From the NCBI RefSeq assembly GCF_023008585.1, contig NZ_CP095391.1, positions 248,001 to 312,000 of the forward strand: a DNA stretch of 64,000 nucleotides. The letters run 5' to 3'. Every line of letters starts with the position of its first letter. Position 1 is the stretch's first letter. The notes beneath the pieces are model-generated. The model was given only the letters and a program-made list of their open reading frames with translations. It had not been told where the DNA came from and ran no database searches. Both the position numbers and the translations under genes were made by a program. This document shows, piece after piece, positions 1 through 9,246 of the stretch. The stretch comes from Natribaculum breve (GTDB lineage: Archaea > Halobacteriota > Halobacteria > Halobacteriales > Natrialbaceae).

Positions 1-290
1 GCCTCGCGACCGGTGAGCTGCCCGAACGCTCGGTTTCCGTCGACGGACGTGAGCGACGCCGATCGTCGTTCGACCGTGGGCGTGGCTTCGGGGTCGATCG
101 CTCCGGCGTTCACCATCGGTTGGTACGTCGTCGACAACCTGACCACGCCGTGTGAGGCGTGACCGCGCAGTTCCGCGTCGACCAGCGACGTCGCGATCTG
201 CGTCGCTGCCGCCTCGGACGTCCCAAACGCAAGTAACAGTTCTGTCGCGACGTCTCGCAGTCTCCCCGCCATGATCCGGTTGCCTCCCAT
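1..290 (-). CDS. Ldh2/malate-lactate dehydrogenase family oxidoreductase, N-terminal part (runs off the left edge)
   Basis: Only the first ~96 residues are inside the window. They contain the hallmark of the Ldh2 family (NAD(P)-dependent malate/L-lactate/sulfolactate/ureidoglycolate dehydrogenases), the string ELRGHASHGVVRL followed by a proline/glycine-rich stretch and a central SVDG. Known members reduce or oxidise 2-hydroxy/2-oxo acids in the cytoplasm. Two in-frame ATGs exist (290 and 272). The first is preferred because a TATA-like box lies about 27 nt upstream of it, as in leaderless haloarchaeal transcripts. The gene is divergent from the MmgE/PrpD gene at 492. Its substrate cannot be told from this fragment. 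Confidence 0.75.
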   Translation of the reverse strand, partial: MGGNRIMAGRLRDVATELLLAFGTSEAAATQIATSLVDAELRGHASHGVVRLSTTYQPMVNAGAIDPEATPTVERRSASLTSVDGNRAFGQLTGRE

Positions 291-312
291 GCCAGCCGGA
301 TACCGGGCCGAC

Positions 313-323
313 GAATAAATAAT
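313..323 (-). promoter_or_regulatory. TATA box for the Ldh2-type gene
   Basis: Read on the minus strand this is ATTATTTATTC, an AT-rich stretch centred about 27 nt before the ATG at 290. That is the spacing expected for a leaderless haloarchaeal transcript. The surrounding DNA is GC-rich. Confidence 0.45.
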
Positions 324-459
324 TGTGCTCGGGATCGAATCCCGTATTCACTTTCACTCACATTCGCTGCCGCTCTCGCGAGCCGTTCTGGTTCTGTTCA
401 CGCCCCAGGCGGACGCGAACGCGATCTGCTCGCATCCCTCTCCCCTGTGTGAGAGCGAA

Positions 460-470
460 CACATATGTAC
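460..470 (+). promoter_or_regulatory. TATA-like box for the first MmgE/PrpD gene
   Basis: The sequence CACATATGTAC is centred about 27 nt before the ATG at 492. This supports that start and a leaderless transcript. Confidence 0.4.
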
Positions 471-491
471 GTGTAGCCGGTTTCCCGTATC

Positions 492-1865
492 ATGGACGCT
501 GATAGTGAATCTCTCGGTAACAAAGACGAGGTGCACCCCACGGATCGACTTGCGACGTTTATCGACGCATTGTCGTACGACGACCTGTCCAAAGCGGACG
601 TACGGACGGTCGAGCGCGCGTTCGTCGATACGTGTGGCGTCGTCGTCTCTGGGATGGTCGAGCGACCGACGACGATCGCACTCGAGACGCTCGCAGAACC
701 GGGTTCCGTCCCACTGTGGGGGGTCGACCGCGGCACGTCCACGACCGATGCAGCGTTCGTCCATGGGATCGCGGGTCACTCACAGGACTACGACGATGTC
801 TCGTGGGGGATGTCGGGACACCCAAGCGTGACCATGATTCCCGCAATCTTCGCGCTCGCGAGCAACGACGATGTTTCCGGCGAGCGGGCGATCGTTTCCT
901 ACGTCGCGGGGCTCGAGGCTCAGTGTTACGTCTCCGCTGCTATCAACCCGTCACACTACCGCGAAGGGTGGCACTCGACGGCGACGCTCGGTACGTTCGG
1001 TGCGGCGGCCGCAGCCGCGAAGACTCTCGACCTGGACTTCGAGGGCACTCGCCACGCGTTGAACGTCGCCGCGTCGATGGCCGCAGGGTTGAAGAGCAAC
1101 TTCGGCACGATGACGAAACCGATGCACGTCGGCGCAGCCGCCCGGTCGGGCGTCACGGCTGCCCGTCTCGCCTCTGGAGGATTCACTGCTTCGCCAGAGG
1201 CGATCGACGGGGATCGTGGTTTCTTCGAGTTGTACGCTGGCAACGATCCGGCCTCGCTCGAGGATCTTCCCGATCTCGAGCGGCCGACTGCGCTGGCCGA
1301 GTACGGCCTCAACGTGAAGAAATACCCATGTTGTTACTACACACACACCAGCATTCACGCTGCCGAACGGCTCGCCGACGAGAACGGCGTCGAGCCGGAC
1401 GAAATCGAGTCCATCAACGTCGTGACGTCCCCGGGTCCGGCCGATGCCTTGCACTACTCGGACCCAGACACCGGTCTCGAGGGAAAGTTCTCGCTCGAGT
1501 ACACCGTCGCGAGTGCGGTGGCCCGCCCTCACGTCGGCGTCGACGCGTTCGAAGACGACGCAATCTCGGACCCGGCCGTCCAGCGCGTCCGCGAGCGGGT
1601 GACGTGGGAGGTCGACGATTCGCTCGAGTACAACGACACCACGGCCCACCTGCGAATGGAAACCGACGATGGCGTGTACGACCGCGTCCAGGACGTTCCC
1701 CCCGGCAATCCGGCGAATCCGCTGTCCGACGAGGAACTCGGTGAGAAGTTCCGTCGATGTGCCGGTCGTGTCCTCAAGGAGAAAGCAGTGGATCGAACGT
1801 ACGAACGGCTCGACTCGCTGCGAACGGTAACCGATGTCGGCTCGATCGCGTCGAATCGGAACTGA
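492..1865 (+). CDS. MmgE/PrpD family protein (2-methylcitrate dehydratase / cis-aconitate decarboxylase superfamily)
   Basis: 457 aa, the usual family length. Family members act on tricarboxylates or dicarboxylates: 2-methylcitrate dehydratase, cis-aconitate decarboxylase and iminodisuccinate epimerase. Visible conserved blocks are HSQDYDDVSW with GHPS near residues 96-112, GWHSTATLGTFG at about 159-170, GTMTKPMHVG at about 205-214 (with the usual lysine), and KKYPCCYYTH in the lid half. A cytoplasmic enzyme is expected. It stands alone on its strand, divergent from the Ldh2-type gene. A second family member lies at 6414-7823. The exact reaction is not determined; decarboxylase and dehydratase members share these motifs. 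Confidence 0.88.
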   Translation: MDADSESLGNKDEVHPTDRLATFIDALSYDDLSKADVRTVERAFVDTCGVVVSGMVERPTTIALETLAEPGSVPLWGVDRGTSTTDAAFVHGIAGHSQDYDDVSWGMSGHPSVTMIPAIFALASNDDVSGERAIVSYVAGLEAQCYVSAAINPSHYREGWHSTATLGTFGAAAAAAKTLDLDFEGTRHALNVAASMAAGLKSNFGTMTKPMHVGAAARSGVTAARLASGGFTASPEAIDGDRGFFELYAGNDPASLEDLPDLERPTALAEYGLNVKKYPCCYYTHTSIHAAERLADENGVEPDEIESINVVTSPGPADALHYSDPDTGLEGKFSLEYTVASAVARPHVGVDAFEDDAISDPAVQRVRERVTWEVDDSLEYNDTTAHLRMETDDGVYDRVQDVPPGNPANPLSDEELGEKFRRCAGRVLKEKAVDRTYERLDSLRTVTDVGSIASNRN

Positions 1866-3007
1866 CCACCTGGATCGATCGCAGGATGCTATCGAACTCG
1901 TCTCATCGTAGGAAACGTTCGGCTATTGCTCTCTGATGATGAACTCCGAGGCGTCACGCTCGCCTGCTTCGAACACCCGTGTTCGCTCCTCGAGTTCACG
2001 TTTATCGACCGTCCCCCCTCTCGAGCAGAAAGGTCTCTCCCTAGCGCCCAGCGTTCGAAGTACGACGCCTCAAGAGACGTCGACCGGCTTATGATTTCGA
2101 TCGCGTGCCGTTTCTCGTCGACGCCGTAGATCGACTGGCACCTGAGCTACTTATCGACGGCGGAGACTGCCTGCTCCCAGTCGTTGTGAAACGACGCATC
2201 GTCGTCGACATGGTTAATGTCGACGAAGGATACGAGTCGATCTGCTTTTTCAAGTTCGGGGTCGAGGATGTCCCCCGAATATCGTCCGTCCGACGACATC
2301 TCCCTCCGTCCTGATCGTCACGACGAGAGTACCCCGGTAGTCTTTCTGGTAGCTATTTCCCTTCCGATGGGTACGGAGATCGGCGTCGTTTCGACATACG
2401 TTGTCTGCATCCCTTCCAATAATGGGATGGACGTATAATCCCCATATATAAGCAAAAATATGTTCTACATTGTGGAATTATACTGGCTATCGCTAGAGCA
2501 CGACGGCCGACACGAACTTTCGAGACCATCCGCTAACGAGCCAAAGACGTCCAGTGTCGCCAGGTAGCCAGTTCAGTTTTCCTACGATCCAGATCGAACG
2601 TTCCACGAATCGGAACGTGGAATGTCTCTCGCCAGTATACCAATTGATAGCAAGGATCTAGTTACAATCCTAAGGCTGTGATGGATCACACGTCGACACG
2701 ACTAGTTCGAATCTGTAACTCTATTCGGGCCATAGAAGGCTTCTTTATCCAAAACTCGACACAAGTAATTAGATATTTGATAATATTGGTGGCCAAGTTA
2801 TAGTTCTATTATATGGAACACAGTCGCCGGCGAGGTGGCGCTCGACGTCGATTGGATGGCGGCGACCAGGTCGATCCCGCCCCCGCTAAAATCCTCGAGT
2901 GTGGCCGTGGGTGCTCGCTAGATACGAAACCGATCGCCGACGGCTGCAATTTTCGGCCGTTGCCTGGTTGGAAAGGTTTTTGATCGGCGCTCTGCCGTGT
3001 TTAAGCG
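1866..3007. other. 1.1-kb gap, AT-rich in its second half, with one short coding remnant
   Basis: No full gene is apparent. Bases 1866-2450 have genic composition but no convincing long frame apart from a 50-codon minus-strand frame at 2147-2299. Bases 2430-2815 are markedly AT-rich for this genome. The stretch CTAGTTCGAATCTG near 2700 resembles a tRNA T-loop but has no matching stem. The last 190 bases lead into the monooxygenase gene at 3008. The region looks like decayed sequence. Confidence 0.5.
2147..2299 (-). CDS. Possible 50-aa acidic protein or gene remnant
   Basis: The frame starts at an ATG at 2299 and stops at 2147. Its product is acidic with haloarchaeal character: it begins MSSDGRYSGDILDPE and ends DWEQAVSAVDK. 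The amino-acid composition looks more like real haloarchaeal protein than a random frame. No family is recognised and no promoter is obvious. It may be a small gene or the end of a decayed one. Confidence 0.25.
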   Translation of the reverse strand: MSSDGRYSGDILDPELEKADRLVSFVDINHVDDDASFHNDWEQAVSAVDK

Positions 3008-3997
3008 ATGATGAAATTCGGGCTGTACCTCAACTGCCAGACGACGACCGACAGGTCTCCCGACGTGCTCGTCGAGGGATTAATCGACCAGACTATCGCG
3101 GCGCGGGATGCCGGTTTCGACATGATCACGACCGGACAACACTATCTCGCGAACTACGTTCAAATCCAGCAGATGCCGCTCCTCGCGCGACTCACGTCGG
3201 AAGCGGACTCGATGAAAGTCGGTCCTGGGGTCGCCCTCCTCCCACTTCACCAGCCCGTCGATGTCGCCGAGCAACTGACGACGCTAGACGTGCTCTCCGG
3301 GGGGGGGGCGATCGCCGGCGTCGGAATCGGTTACCGGGACGTCGAATTCGACAGCTTCGGTATCCCGAAGTCGGAGCGCGTCGGCCGTTTCGAAGAAGGC
3401 ATCGAACTGATGAAACGTCTTTGGACCGAAGAAAACGTCGTCTACGAAGGGGAGTACTACTCGGTCGACGGCGTGACGATCAACCCGCGTCCGGACGAGC
3501 AGCCACCGGTCTGGATCGCGGCTAATGCTCGGGCAGCCGTTCGACGCGCCGCTCAACTGGGAGACGCGTGGTTCGTCAACCCCCACTCGACGATCACGGA
3601 GATTCGGGAATTGAAAGAGGACTACGACGAGGTCAGAAACGAACGCGGCGAGGATACGGGCGTCCCAATCATCAGGGAAACGTTCGTCGCGGAGACGCGT
3701 GAAGAGGCGGTCGACACGGCTCGCGACTACCTGTTTTCGAAGTACCAGCGGTACATCGAGTGGGGGCAGGACGAAGCGATGGAGGACGAAGAGGACCTCC
3801 ACAGACCGTTCGAGGAACTCGCCGAGGACCGCTTCCTGCTCGGGACGCCTGAGGAGGTGTGTGCGGAGGTCGAACGCTACGAGGAGGAACTCGACGCGGA
3901 GTACATGATACCCCGACTCCACTGGCCGGGCATGGACCACGAGATAGCAATCGAGTGCATCGAACGTATCGGCGACGACGTCATTCCGAACGTCTAG
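3008..3997 (+). CDS. Luciferase-like (LLM class) flavin-dependent monooxygenase
   Basis: 329 aa, a full-length bacterial-luciferase-fold enzyme (FMN or F420 dependent). The start MKFGLYLNCQTT and the block GVGIGYRDVEFDSFGI (about 103-118), followed by RFEEGIELMKRLW, are typical of the hydrocarbon-monooxygenase branch. Its closest relative in the window is the gene at 34839-35834: both carry GYR..E.D.FGI, GR..EG.E..KRLW and a late WGQDEA/WGQDDV element. ATG codons occur at 3008 and 3011. It lies between an empty region and the CitE-type gene. The substrate is unknown; a role in oxidising an unusual carbon source is inferred from context. Confidence 0.88.
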   Translation: MMKFGLYLNCQTTTDRSPDVLVEGLIDQTIAARDAGFDMITTGQHYLANYVQIQQMPLLARLTSEADSMKVGPGVALLPLHQPVDVAEQLTTLDVLSGGGAIAGVGIGYRDVEFDSFGIPKSERVGRFEEGIELMKRLWTEENVVYEGEYYSVDGVTINPRPDEQPPVWIAANARAAVRRAAQLGDAWFVNPHSTITEIRELKEDYDEVRNERGEDTGVPIIRETFVAETREEAVDTARDYLFSKYQRYIEWGQDEAMEDEEDLHRPFEELAEDRFLLGTPEEVCAEVERYEEELDAEYMIPRLHWPGMDHEIAIECIERIGDDVIPNV

Positions 3998-4165
3998 AAT
4001 CGCGAACTCGATTTCCTTTAGCGGAAGCAGCCTACCTGAACCTCGACCGTCAGGATCGTCGCATGGTTTCTAGCGCCGGACGGCCCCTTCGTCTTGCTGA
4101 CGGTCCGCGGGCTCCTACCTTGACCCTTCGCTAACCTATTTCAACAGTGACTCCCATGCTCTCGT

Positions 4166-5044
4166 ATGGCGAGACGATCGACTCTCTACACCCCCGGCGA
4201 CGAGTCGGAGATGATGCGCAAGTCACTGACGACCGACGCGGACGCAGTGGTGTTCGACCTGGAAGACGCCGTCGCGCCGTCCGCGAAGGAGTACGCACGC
4301 GAGACGACGGCCGAGGTACTGTCGGAAACGCGTTCAGAAAAGGAGGTCGGCGTGCGAATAAACACGTTCGACACTGGCGGTGCCACCGACGTGCGGGCTA
4401 TCGCGGGTGGTGAAACCGATCCCGACATGATCGTCCTTCCGATGGTTGAGTCAGTCGAGGAAACCGTTCAGCTCGGGGCCGTACTCGAGTCCGTTGGCTC
4501 CGATGCGCTTGTCACCGCTATCGTCGAGACTGCTCGCGGACTGGTGAACGCGCCATCCATCGCTGCCTCCGATCACGTCGACGTCCTGGGACTCGGCGCC
4601 GAGGACCTGGCGGCACAGTTAGGGGCGACGAGGACCGCGAAAGGGGACGAAATCCTCCACGCGCGCCAGCAGGTCGTCGCGGCAGCCGCCTCCGGGGACA
4701 TCCCCTCTCTCGATACGGTCTTCACCGACATCGGAGACCGCGACGGACTCCGGGAAGACGCAGAGCGGGCCGTCCAGTTCGGATTCGACGGCAAGATCGC
4801 TATCCATCCGTCGCAGATCGGTCCGATCAACGAGGCGTTCACGCCACAACCGGAGCGGATCGAGTGGGCACAGAAGGTCCTCGAGGCCGAACGCGAGGCG
4901 ACCGATTCTGGGAAAGGCGTCTTCGAGGTCGATGGGCAGATGATCGATCCGCCGCTGATCGCACAGGCCGAGCGAATCGCCGACCTCGCCGAGGCTGCCG
5001 ACGAACTGTCGCGACGCGAAACCCGAGGTGGGGGCCGAACGTGA
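4166..5044 (+). CDS. HpcH/HpaI aldolase family, CitE-like CoA-ester lyase
   Basis: 292 aa with the CitE TIM-barrel pattern: RRSTLYTPGDE at the N-terminus, VFDLEDAVAPS (metal-binding acidic residues), VETARGLVNAP, LGLGAEDLAAQLGATRT and GKIAIHPSQI. Known relatives split citryl-, malyl-, citramalyl- or beta-methylmalyl-CoA to acetyl-CoA plus an oxo acid. No CitD/CitF genes are nearby, so a stand-alone citramalyl-CoA or malyl-CoA lyase is more likely than citrate lyase beta subunit. The gene faces the MFS transporter that ends at 5114, with a gap of about 70 bp. It may share a substrate with the two MmgE/PrpD proteins; this is inference. Confidence 0.87.
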   Translation: MARRSTLYTPGDESEMMRKSLTTDADAVVFDLEDAVAPSAKEYARETTAEVLSETRSEKEVGVRINTFDTGGATDVRAIAGGETDPDMIVLPMVESVEETVQLGAVLESVGSDALVTAIVETARGLVNAPSIAASDHVDVLGLGAEDLAAQLGATRTAKGDEILHARQQVVAAAASGDIPSLDTVFTDIGDRDGLREDAERAVQFGFDGKIAIHPSQIGPINEAFTPQPERIEWAQKVLEAEREATDSGKGVFEVDGQMIDPPLIAQAERIADLAEAADELSRRETRGGGRT

Positions 5045-5113
5045 GGTGTCCGCGAACGGAACGGTGGGTCGACTCGACCGATGTTCGCTTTTGAGGACGG
5101 GAGATGAGCGGTG

Positions 5114-6301
5114 TCAGACGATGGGACGGGACCAGCGTGACGACGACAGCAGGCCGAGACAGAACAGCCCGACGGCTGCCCCTGCTGCGAGCGTGAGAAA
5201 CGCCGCGGGATACCCGGATCTGTCGAGCACGACGCCGAACACGACTGGCGAGACGGCTGTCGCGGTGAATCCGACCAGCGATTGCACCGCGAGCGCCGCG
5301 CCCACGTTTTCGTCGTCGACGATCTCCGTGATCGTCGTCGACGTCGGCGCGCTATCGCCAGTGAGCACAACCCCGTACACGACGAACAGCACAACGAGTC
5401 CTACAAGCGGCATCCATCGGAGGTACCAGAGCCCGATCGTGATGATAGTGCTCGCGCCGAGTGCGGTCCCGATTGCGGTGGTTCGGCCAACGCGGTCGCT
5501 CGCCCAGCCGGACAACACGTTGCCGATCCCCCCGACCGTCATTACGATCCCGACGAGCAACCCCGCCCACAGGGACGGATTTCCCGTCGCTGTGACGGCC
5601 GGTACCGTAAGCACGAACGCCAGAATCCAGTTTCGGATCCCGTATAGCTCCCAACTGTGGGCCGCGTACACGGCGACCGCATACACGTACTGCCAATCTC
5701 GAAACAGTGATAGGTCGATTCCCTGTTCCGAGAACGTCACGCTTGGAGGGTCGGTCGTGAACACGAGCAGCATCGGCCCGCCAACGATGGCACCGGCGCT
5801 CGTTACCGCGATAGCCACGCGCCAGTCGACGGCCGAGGCTACGCTCGATGAGAGGAGAAACGACAGCCCGGAACTGAACGAGAACGCGCCCACGTACAGC
5901 CCCATCGCCGTCCCCCGGTCAGAGGCAGGGTACCAGTCGCTCACGAACCGCATCCCCGGAACGTACACGCCTGCCATGAACGTTCCGGCGAAGAATCGAA
6001 GGATCGATCCAGAAATGAATTCGGTCGCCAGAAGCGCGAACGCGAGACTGAATAAACCCGATCCGGTCGCGCCAACCGCGATAACCTGCCGTGCAGAGAA
6101 CCGGTCCGCGAGCGCTCCGGCAGGGAGAATCGCCACGAGGTAGCCGACCTGAAACGCTGCGAAGACGATCCCGGCTCGCGTTCCCGACAGCTGCCACTCG
6201 GCAGCGATTAGTGGTAACACTGCCGAATAGTTGAACCAGACCAACACGCTGGCGGTGAGAACGATGCAGGTCACTGCCAGAATTCTGGTTCGTTCACGCA
6301 T
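5114..6301 (-). CDS. MFS transporter (nitrate/sugar-phosphate-like group)
   Basis: 395 aa and very hydrophobic, consistent with 12 membrane helices. The loop between helices 2 and 3 has the MFS signature GALADRFSARQV. Helices begin immediately after MRERTRILAV, so there is no signal peptide. It lies 112 bp downstream of, and on the same strand as, the MmgE/PrpD gene at 6414-7823, so the two are probably co-transcribed as a carrier-enzyme pair for an organic acid. It is more distant from the other two MFS proteins of the window (12148 and 15273) than those are from each other. Confidence 0.88.
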   Translation of the reverse strand: MRERTRILAVTCIVLTASVLVWFNYSAVLPLIAAEWQLSGTRAGIVFAAFQVGYLVAILPAGALADRFSARQVIAVGATGSGLFSLAFALLATEFISGSILRFFAGTFMAGVYVPGMRFVSDWYPASDRGTAMGLYVGAFSFSSGLSFLLSSSVASAVDWRVAIAVTSAGAIVGGPMLLVFTTDPPSVTFSEQGIDLSLFRDWQYVYAVAVYAAHSWELYGIRNWILAFVLTVPAVTATGNPSLWAGLLVGIVMTVGGIGNVLSGWASDRVGRTTAIGTALGASTIITIGLWYLRWMPLVGLVVLFVVYGVVLTGDSAPTSTTITEIVDDENVGAALAVQSLVGFTATAVSPVVFGVVLDRSGYPAAFLTLAAGAAVGLFCLGLLSSSRWSRPIV

Positions 6302-6413
6302 TGCTACTCGTGTGCAGTCCTGGTTGAAAAAGGATGGGGTCGCCGCTGCCCATGTCGACGGCGCGTTCGACCCGACGCATCCGTGCGTCTGCCCCTACCT
6401 ACTACCTACTCCG

Positions 6414-7823
6414 TCAGTCGTTCGCGACCGCGTCAGTCTGCGACCCTGCCGCCACTGGCTCCGTAAGTTCGGACACGTCGACGGTTTCTAAGGACCGGAC
6501 GGCCTCGAGTAACTCCTCTTGCGTCTCGGTCGAGAGGTGCGACGTCAGTTCTTCGTACTTCCCGATCGTGTCGTCCCACGACATCGGGTTCTCGGGTTCG
6601 CCGTTCGCGTACTCGACGTAACTCTCGAACGTCTCGCCGTCGGCCTCGATCGTGGCGTATGCGGACCACTTTTCGGGGAATACTCCGTTAACTCGCTCGG
6701 AGGACGTCAACTCAGTCACCTCCATAATTCTCGCGAACTCGTCATCGTATCCCGACTCTCCTACCTCCATGAAGGTGTCGACGGTCGCCTCACCTTCGAC
6801 GATCGCAAGTGCAACGCCGAACGGCATGCTAAACTGTGCATCGACGAACGATTCGGGATTTCGCTTGCGTTCGATTGGGCGTCCGATGATGTTCACACCC
6901 GGTTCGGCGATTTCGATGACGGTTCGTTCGACTTCGTCGGGTGCGATGGATTCCTCAGAGAGAATCTCGAAGACTGCATCCAGTGGAGCGTGCATATACC
7001 GGCAGCACGGATACGGCTTGATGCCAGTCTGGCGAAGTTCGAAGCGCTCGCCGAGTCCATCCGTCGCCCGTTTCGGTCTGGGATCGTCGCTGTACGCGTT
7101 GAGAAAGCCGTCTTCGCCCTCGATCGGAGCTTCCGAACCGTAGAATCCCTTCTGAGCGAACGTGACCGCGAGGACTCCTGCGTGTGCCGCGAGTCCCGGA
7201 TGTGCACGCTTGTTCCACGAACCGTTCGCGAGATACTGCTGTGATCCGGCGGCCTGGCTCCCGTTGAGTCCGAACGCGTTTGTCAGTTCCTCTGCGTCGA
7301 GTCCAGCGATCTTGGCTGCAGCAGCTGTCGCCGCGAACGTTCCACAGGTGGCGGTCCCGTGGAAGCCACGGTCGTAGTGTGACTCCGGATTGATCGCCAT
7401 TCCGAGCCGACAGTTGACCTCGTAGCCGGCAACGATGGCCGTGAGCAGTTCTCGTCCACTCACGTCTCGGTCTACCGACTCGGCTGTGGCGATCGCGGCC
7501 GGGATGACGGTCGCCCCAGGATGGTGAGATGCGCCACGGTGTGTGTCGTCGTAGTCGAGACTATGTACGAGCGCGCCGTTCAGTAGTGCCGCGTACTCGG
7601 GTTCTAGCATCTCCCCCGTCGCGAACACGGTCGATTTTCCACCGTCGGCGAGCGAATCGACACCGTCAACGAACGCGTCGCTGGACACGGCCCGCGGTCT
7701 CGCTCCGATGGAGATTCCGATCGCATCGAGCGTCAACTTCTTCGCGTAATCAGCGACGTCCTCGGGGACGTCTCCGTACTCCAGACTGGTCACGTACTCT
7801 GCGTACTCCGTCGCTATAGTCAT
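6414..7823 (-). CDS. MmgE/PrpD family protein (second copy)
   Basis: 469 aa. The same blocks as in the first copy are present: HSLDYDDTHRGASHHPG, RGFHGTATCGTF, NKRAHPGLAAHAGV and IKPYPCCRYMH. It is diverged rather than a recent duplicate: the TMTKPMHVG block of the first copy is SWNKRAHPG here, suggesting a different substrate. The ATG at 7823 gives the usual start about 30 residues before the LDAIG segment. It heads a probable operon with the MFS gene at 5114. A dehydratase, decarboxylase or epimerase role on a di- or tricarboxylate is likely. Confidence 0.88.
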   Translation of the reverse strand: MTIATEYAEYVTSLEYGDVPEDVADYAKKLTLDAIGISIGARPRAVSSDAFVDGVDSLADGGKSTVFATGEMLEPEYAALLNGALVHSLDYDDTHRGASHHPGATVIPAAIATAESVDRDVSGRELLTAIVAGYEVNCRLGMAINPESHYDRGFHGTATCGTFAATAAAAKIAGLDAEELTNAFGLNGSQAAGSQQYLANGSWNKRAHPGLAAHAGVLAVTFAQKGFYGSEAPIEGEDGFLNAYSDDPRPKRATDGLGERFELRQTGIKPYPCCRYMHAPLDAVFEILSEESIAPDEVERTVIEIAEPGVNIIGRPIERKRNPESFVDAQFSMPFGVALAIVEGEATVDTFMEVGESGYDDEFARIMEVTELTSSERVNGVFPEKWSAYATIEADGETFESYVEYANGEPENPMSWDDTIGKYEELTSHLSTETQEELLEAVRSLETVDVSELTEPVAAGSQTDAVAND

Positions 7824-7934
7824 GCTAGCACCCCTACATGGGTTCTACCACGGTATCAGTGTTCGGGTCACGACGACTAGGGTCCGTCACGACAGTTTCC
7901 GCGCCTGTCTCAGTCTCGTTTCGTTCACACTGCA

Positions 7935-8192
7935 TCGACGTTGCCGACGACGGCTGGATCGGGCACCGAGGTCTCGCCGGCCGTGGTCGTAATCGATGAT
8001 CGGGACAGCTACGAGAAAAAAGACATTGTCGATCCGATCCTGGGCGACGACCTTCTGCCGGAAATTGCTCACGCGACAGGTATCGACGCGTTCGCGCACG
8101 CCGTTGGTTCGGCGATCTCGACTTCGAAGCCCTTTGCCGACACGCTGTTACCGAGGCGATGGCGCTCGTCGAGAGGCCTTCGTGCTGCTACA
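7935..8192 (+). pseudogene. Internal fragment of an iron-containing alcohol dehydrogenase
   Basis: The frame reads PTTAGSGTEVSPAVVV, KKDIVDP, LPEIAHATGIDAFAHAVG and STSKPFADTL, which match the metal-binding core of group III Fe-ADHs (PTTAGTGSE and GIDAFAHA.E). About ten residues that normally lie between KKDIV and VDP are missing, and after ADTL the family sequence continues only in another frame (TEAMALVER). The N-terminal ~100 and C-terminal ~150 residues are absent. It is a dead internal fragment left by a rearrangement with the minus-strand fragment that follows. Confidence 0.75.
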
Positions 8193-8495
8193 GCTCTCTG
8201 TCGGTTCACGCCACGTTCGTTCGCCGCCTGACGTCGCCACTCCAGCCAGGATCTCGTCGATCTGCTCGAATCCGTCGAGCGTCCTACCGACGAATGCCTC
8301 GACGTGGTCGAGATCCTCGTCGTTAACGTCGACGCGGTACATCGCTCCGAACTCGCGCAGCACCTCGGCGGATAGCTTTCGCATACGCCGCAAACGGACC
8401 CTCCCCTCTGTCGTTGAGTATTCCTCGGCTGCTAGCTCCTCGAGGAAGTTAGTGGCGGGTGGTTGATCACATCCTATCGCCACGCGTCGAGACAC
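8193..8495 (-). pseudogene. Truncated N-terminus of a probable amidase-signature protein
   Basis: The minus frame opens at 8495, just after the CapA stop at 8502. A second, more likely start (MRKLSAEVL) is at 8384. The helical N-terminal segment followed by GGERTWREPTE resembles the N-terminal leader of haloarchaeal GatA-like amidases. The frame then runs into antisense of the Fe-ADH fragment near 8195, so the catalytic part (Ser-cisSer-Lys) is missing. Its position suggests it once followed CapA in an operon. Family assignment is tentative. Confidence 0.4.
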
Positions 8496-9246
8496 CAGCT
8501 CTCAGACGTTCACGACGCCGATGCGGTTCTCGAACGAAACGTCCGTACCGAAGCGTTCGGAGAGCTCGTCTACGTATTCGATGATCCTGCGTGCTTTCGA
8601 ACCAGTCGCACGAGTCGGAACGCCCTTGTAGACCGTTGGGGAGTCTTCGAGGACGCCCGGGTGAAGTTCGATACTCGAGAGCGACAGGTCGTCATCGAAC
8701 TCGCAGACTGGAACGACGTTGCCGAGTTCGCGACCGGAGAAGTACCCTCCCGGTGGATTCTCCACCTTTCCACCGTAGTCTGCCTCAGAGTCGTCGTCCT
8801 CGCCGAACTGGCTCGAGACGCCGCGGGCCGCGAGCGCCTCACCGGGCATCCCGTCTGCCGGGTGGACGTCGAGTCCGGACGCGTACCGGTCGTAGAAGGC
8901 TGCGGGTAGGCGCTCGACCGTGTCGCTCATCATGAAGAAGTCGCCAGGATCGTAAAAGATCGGACGCCCTTCGTGAAGTTCGATTCCACGGAGTGGCGCG
9001 TGGCTTCCCTGACAGACGACGAGGTCGGCTCCTGCTTCGACGCACTCGCGTGCGAATGGCGGCAAGAACGGCACGGGGTCACTCAAGTCGCCCGCCGTGT
9101 CCCACTGGTGAGTGTGAACGTGGACGATGGTGAGGTCGGCCTGCCGGTCAGATTCGGCGACTGCCCGGAGGTTCCCCTGCCGGTCGGCTTCGTCTACGAC
9201 GCGCTCCATTCCGTCGACATCGTCGTCTTCGACGAACCGGTAGATC

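Noticed and set aside
2690-2720. T-loop-like AGTTCGAATCT suggesting a tRNA
   Set aside because: No acceptor, D or anticodon stem can be folded around it and the flanks are AT-rich.
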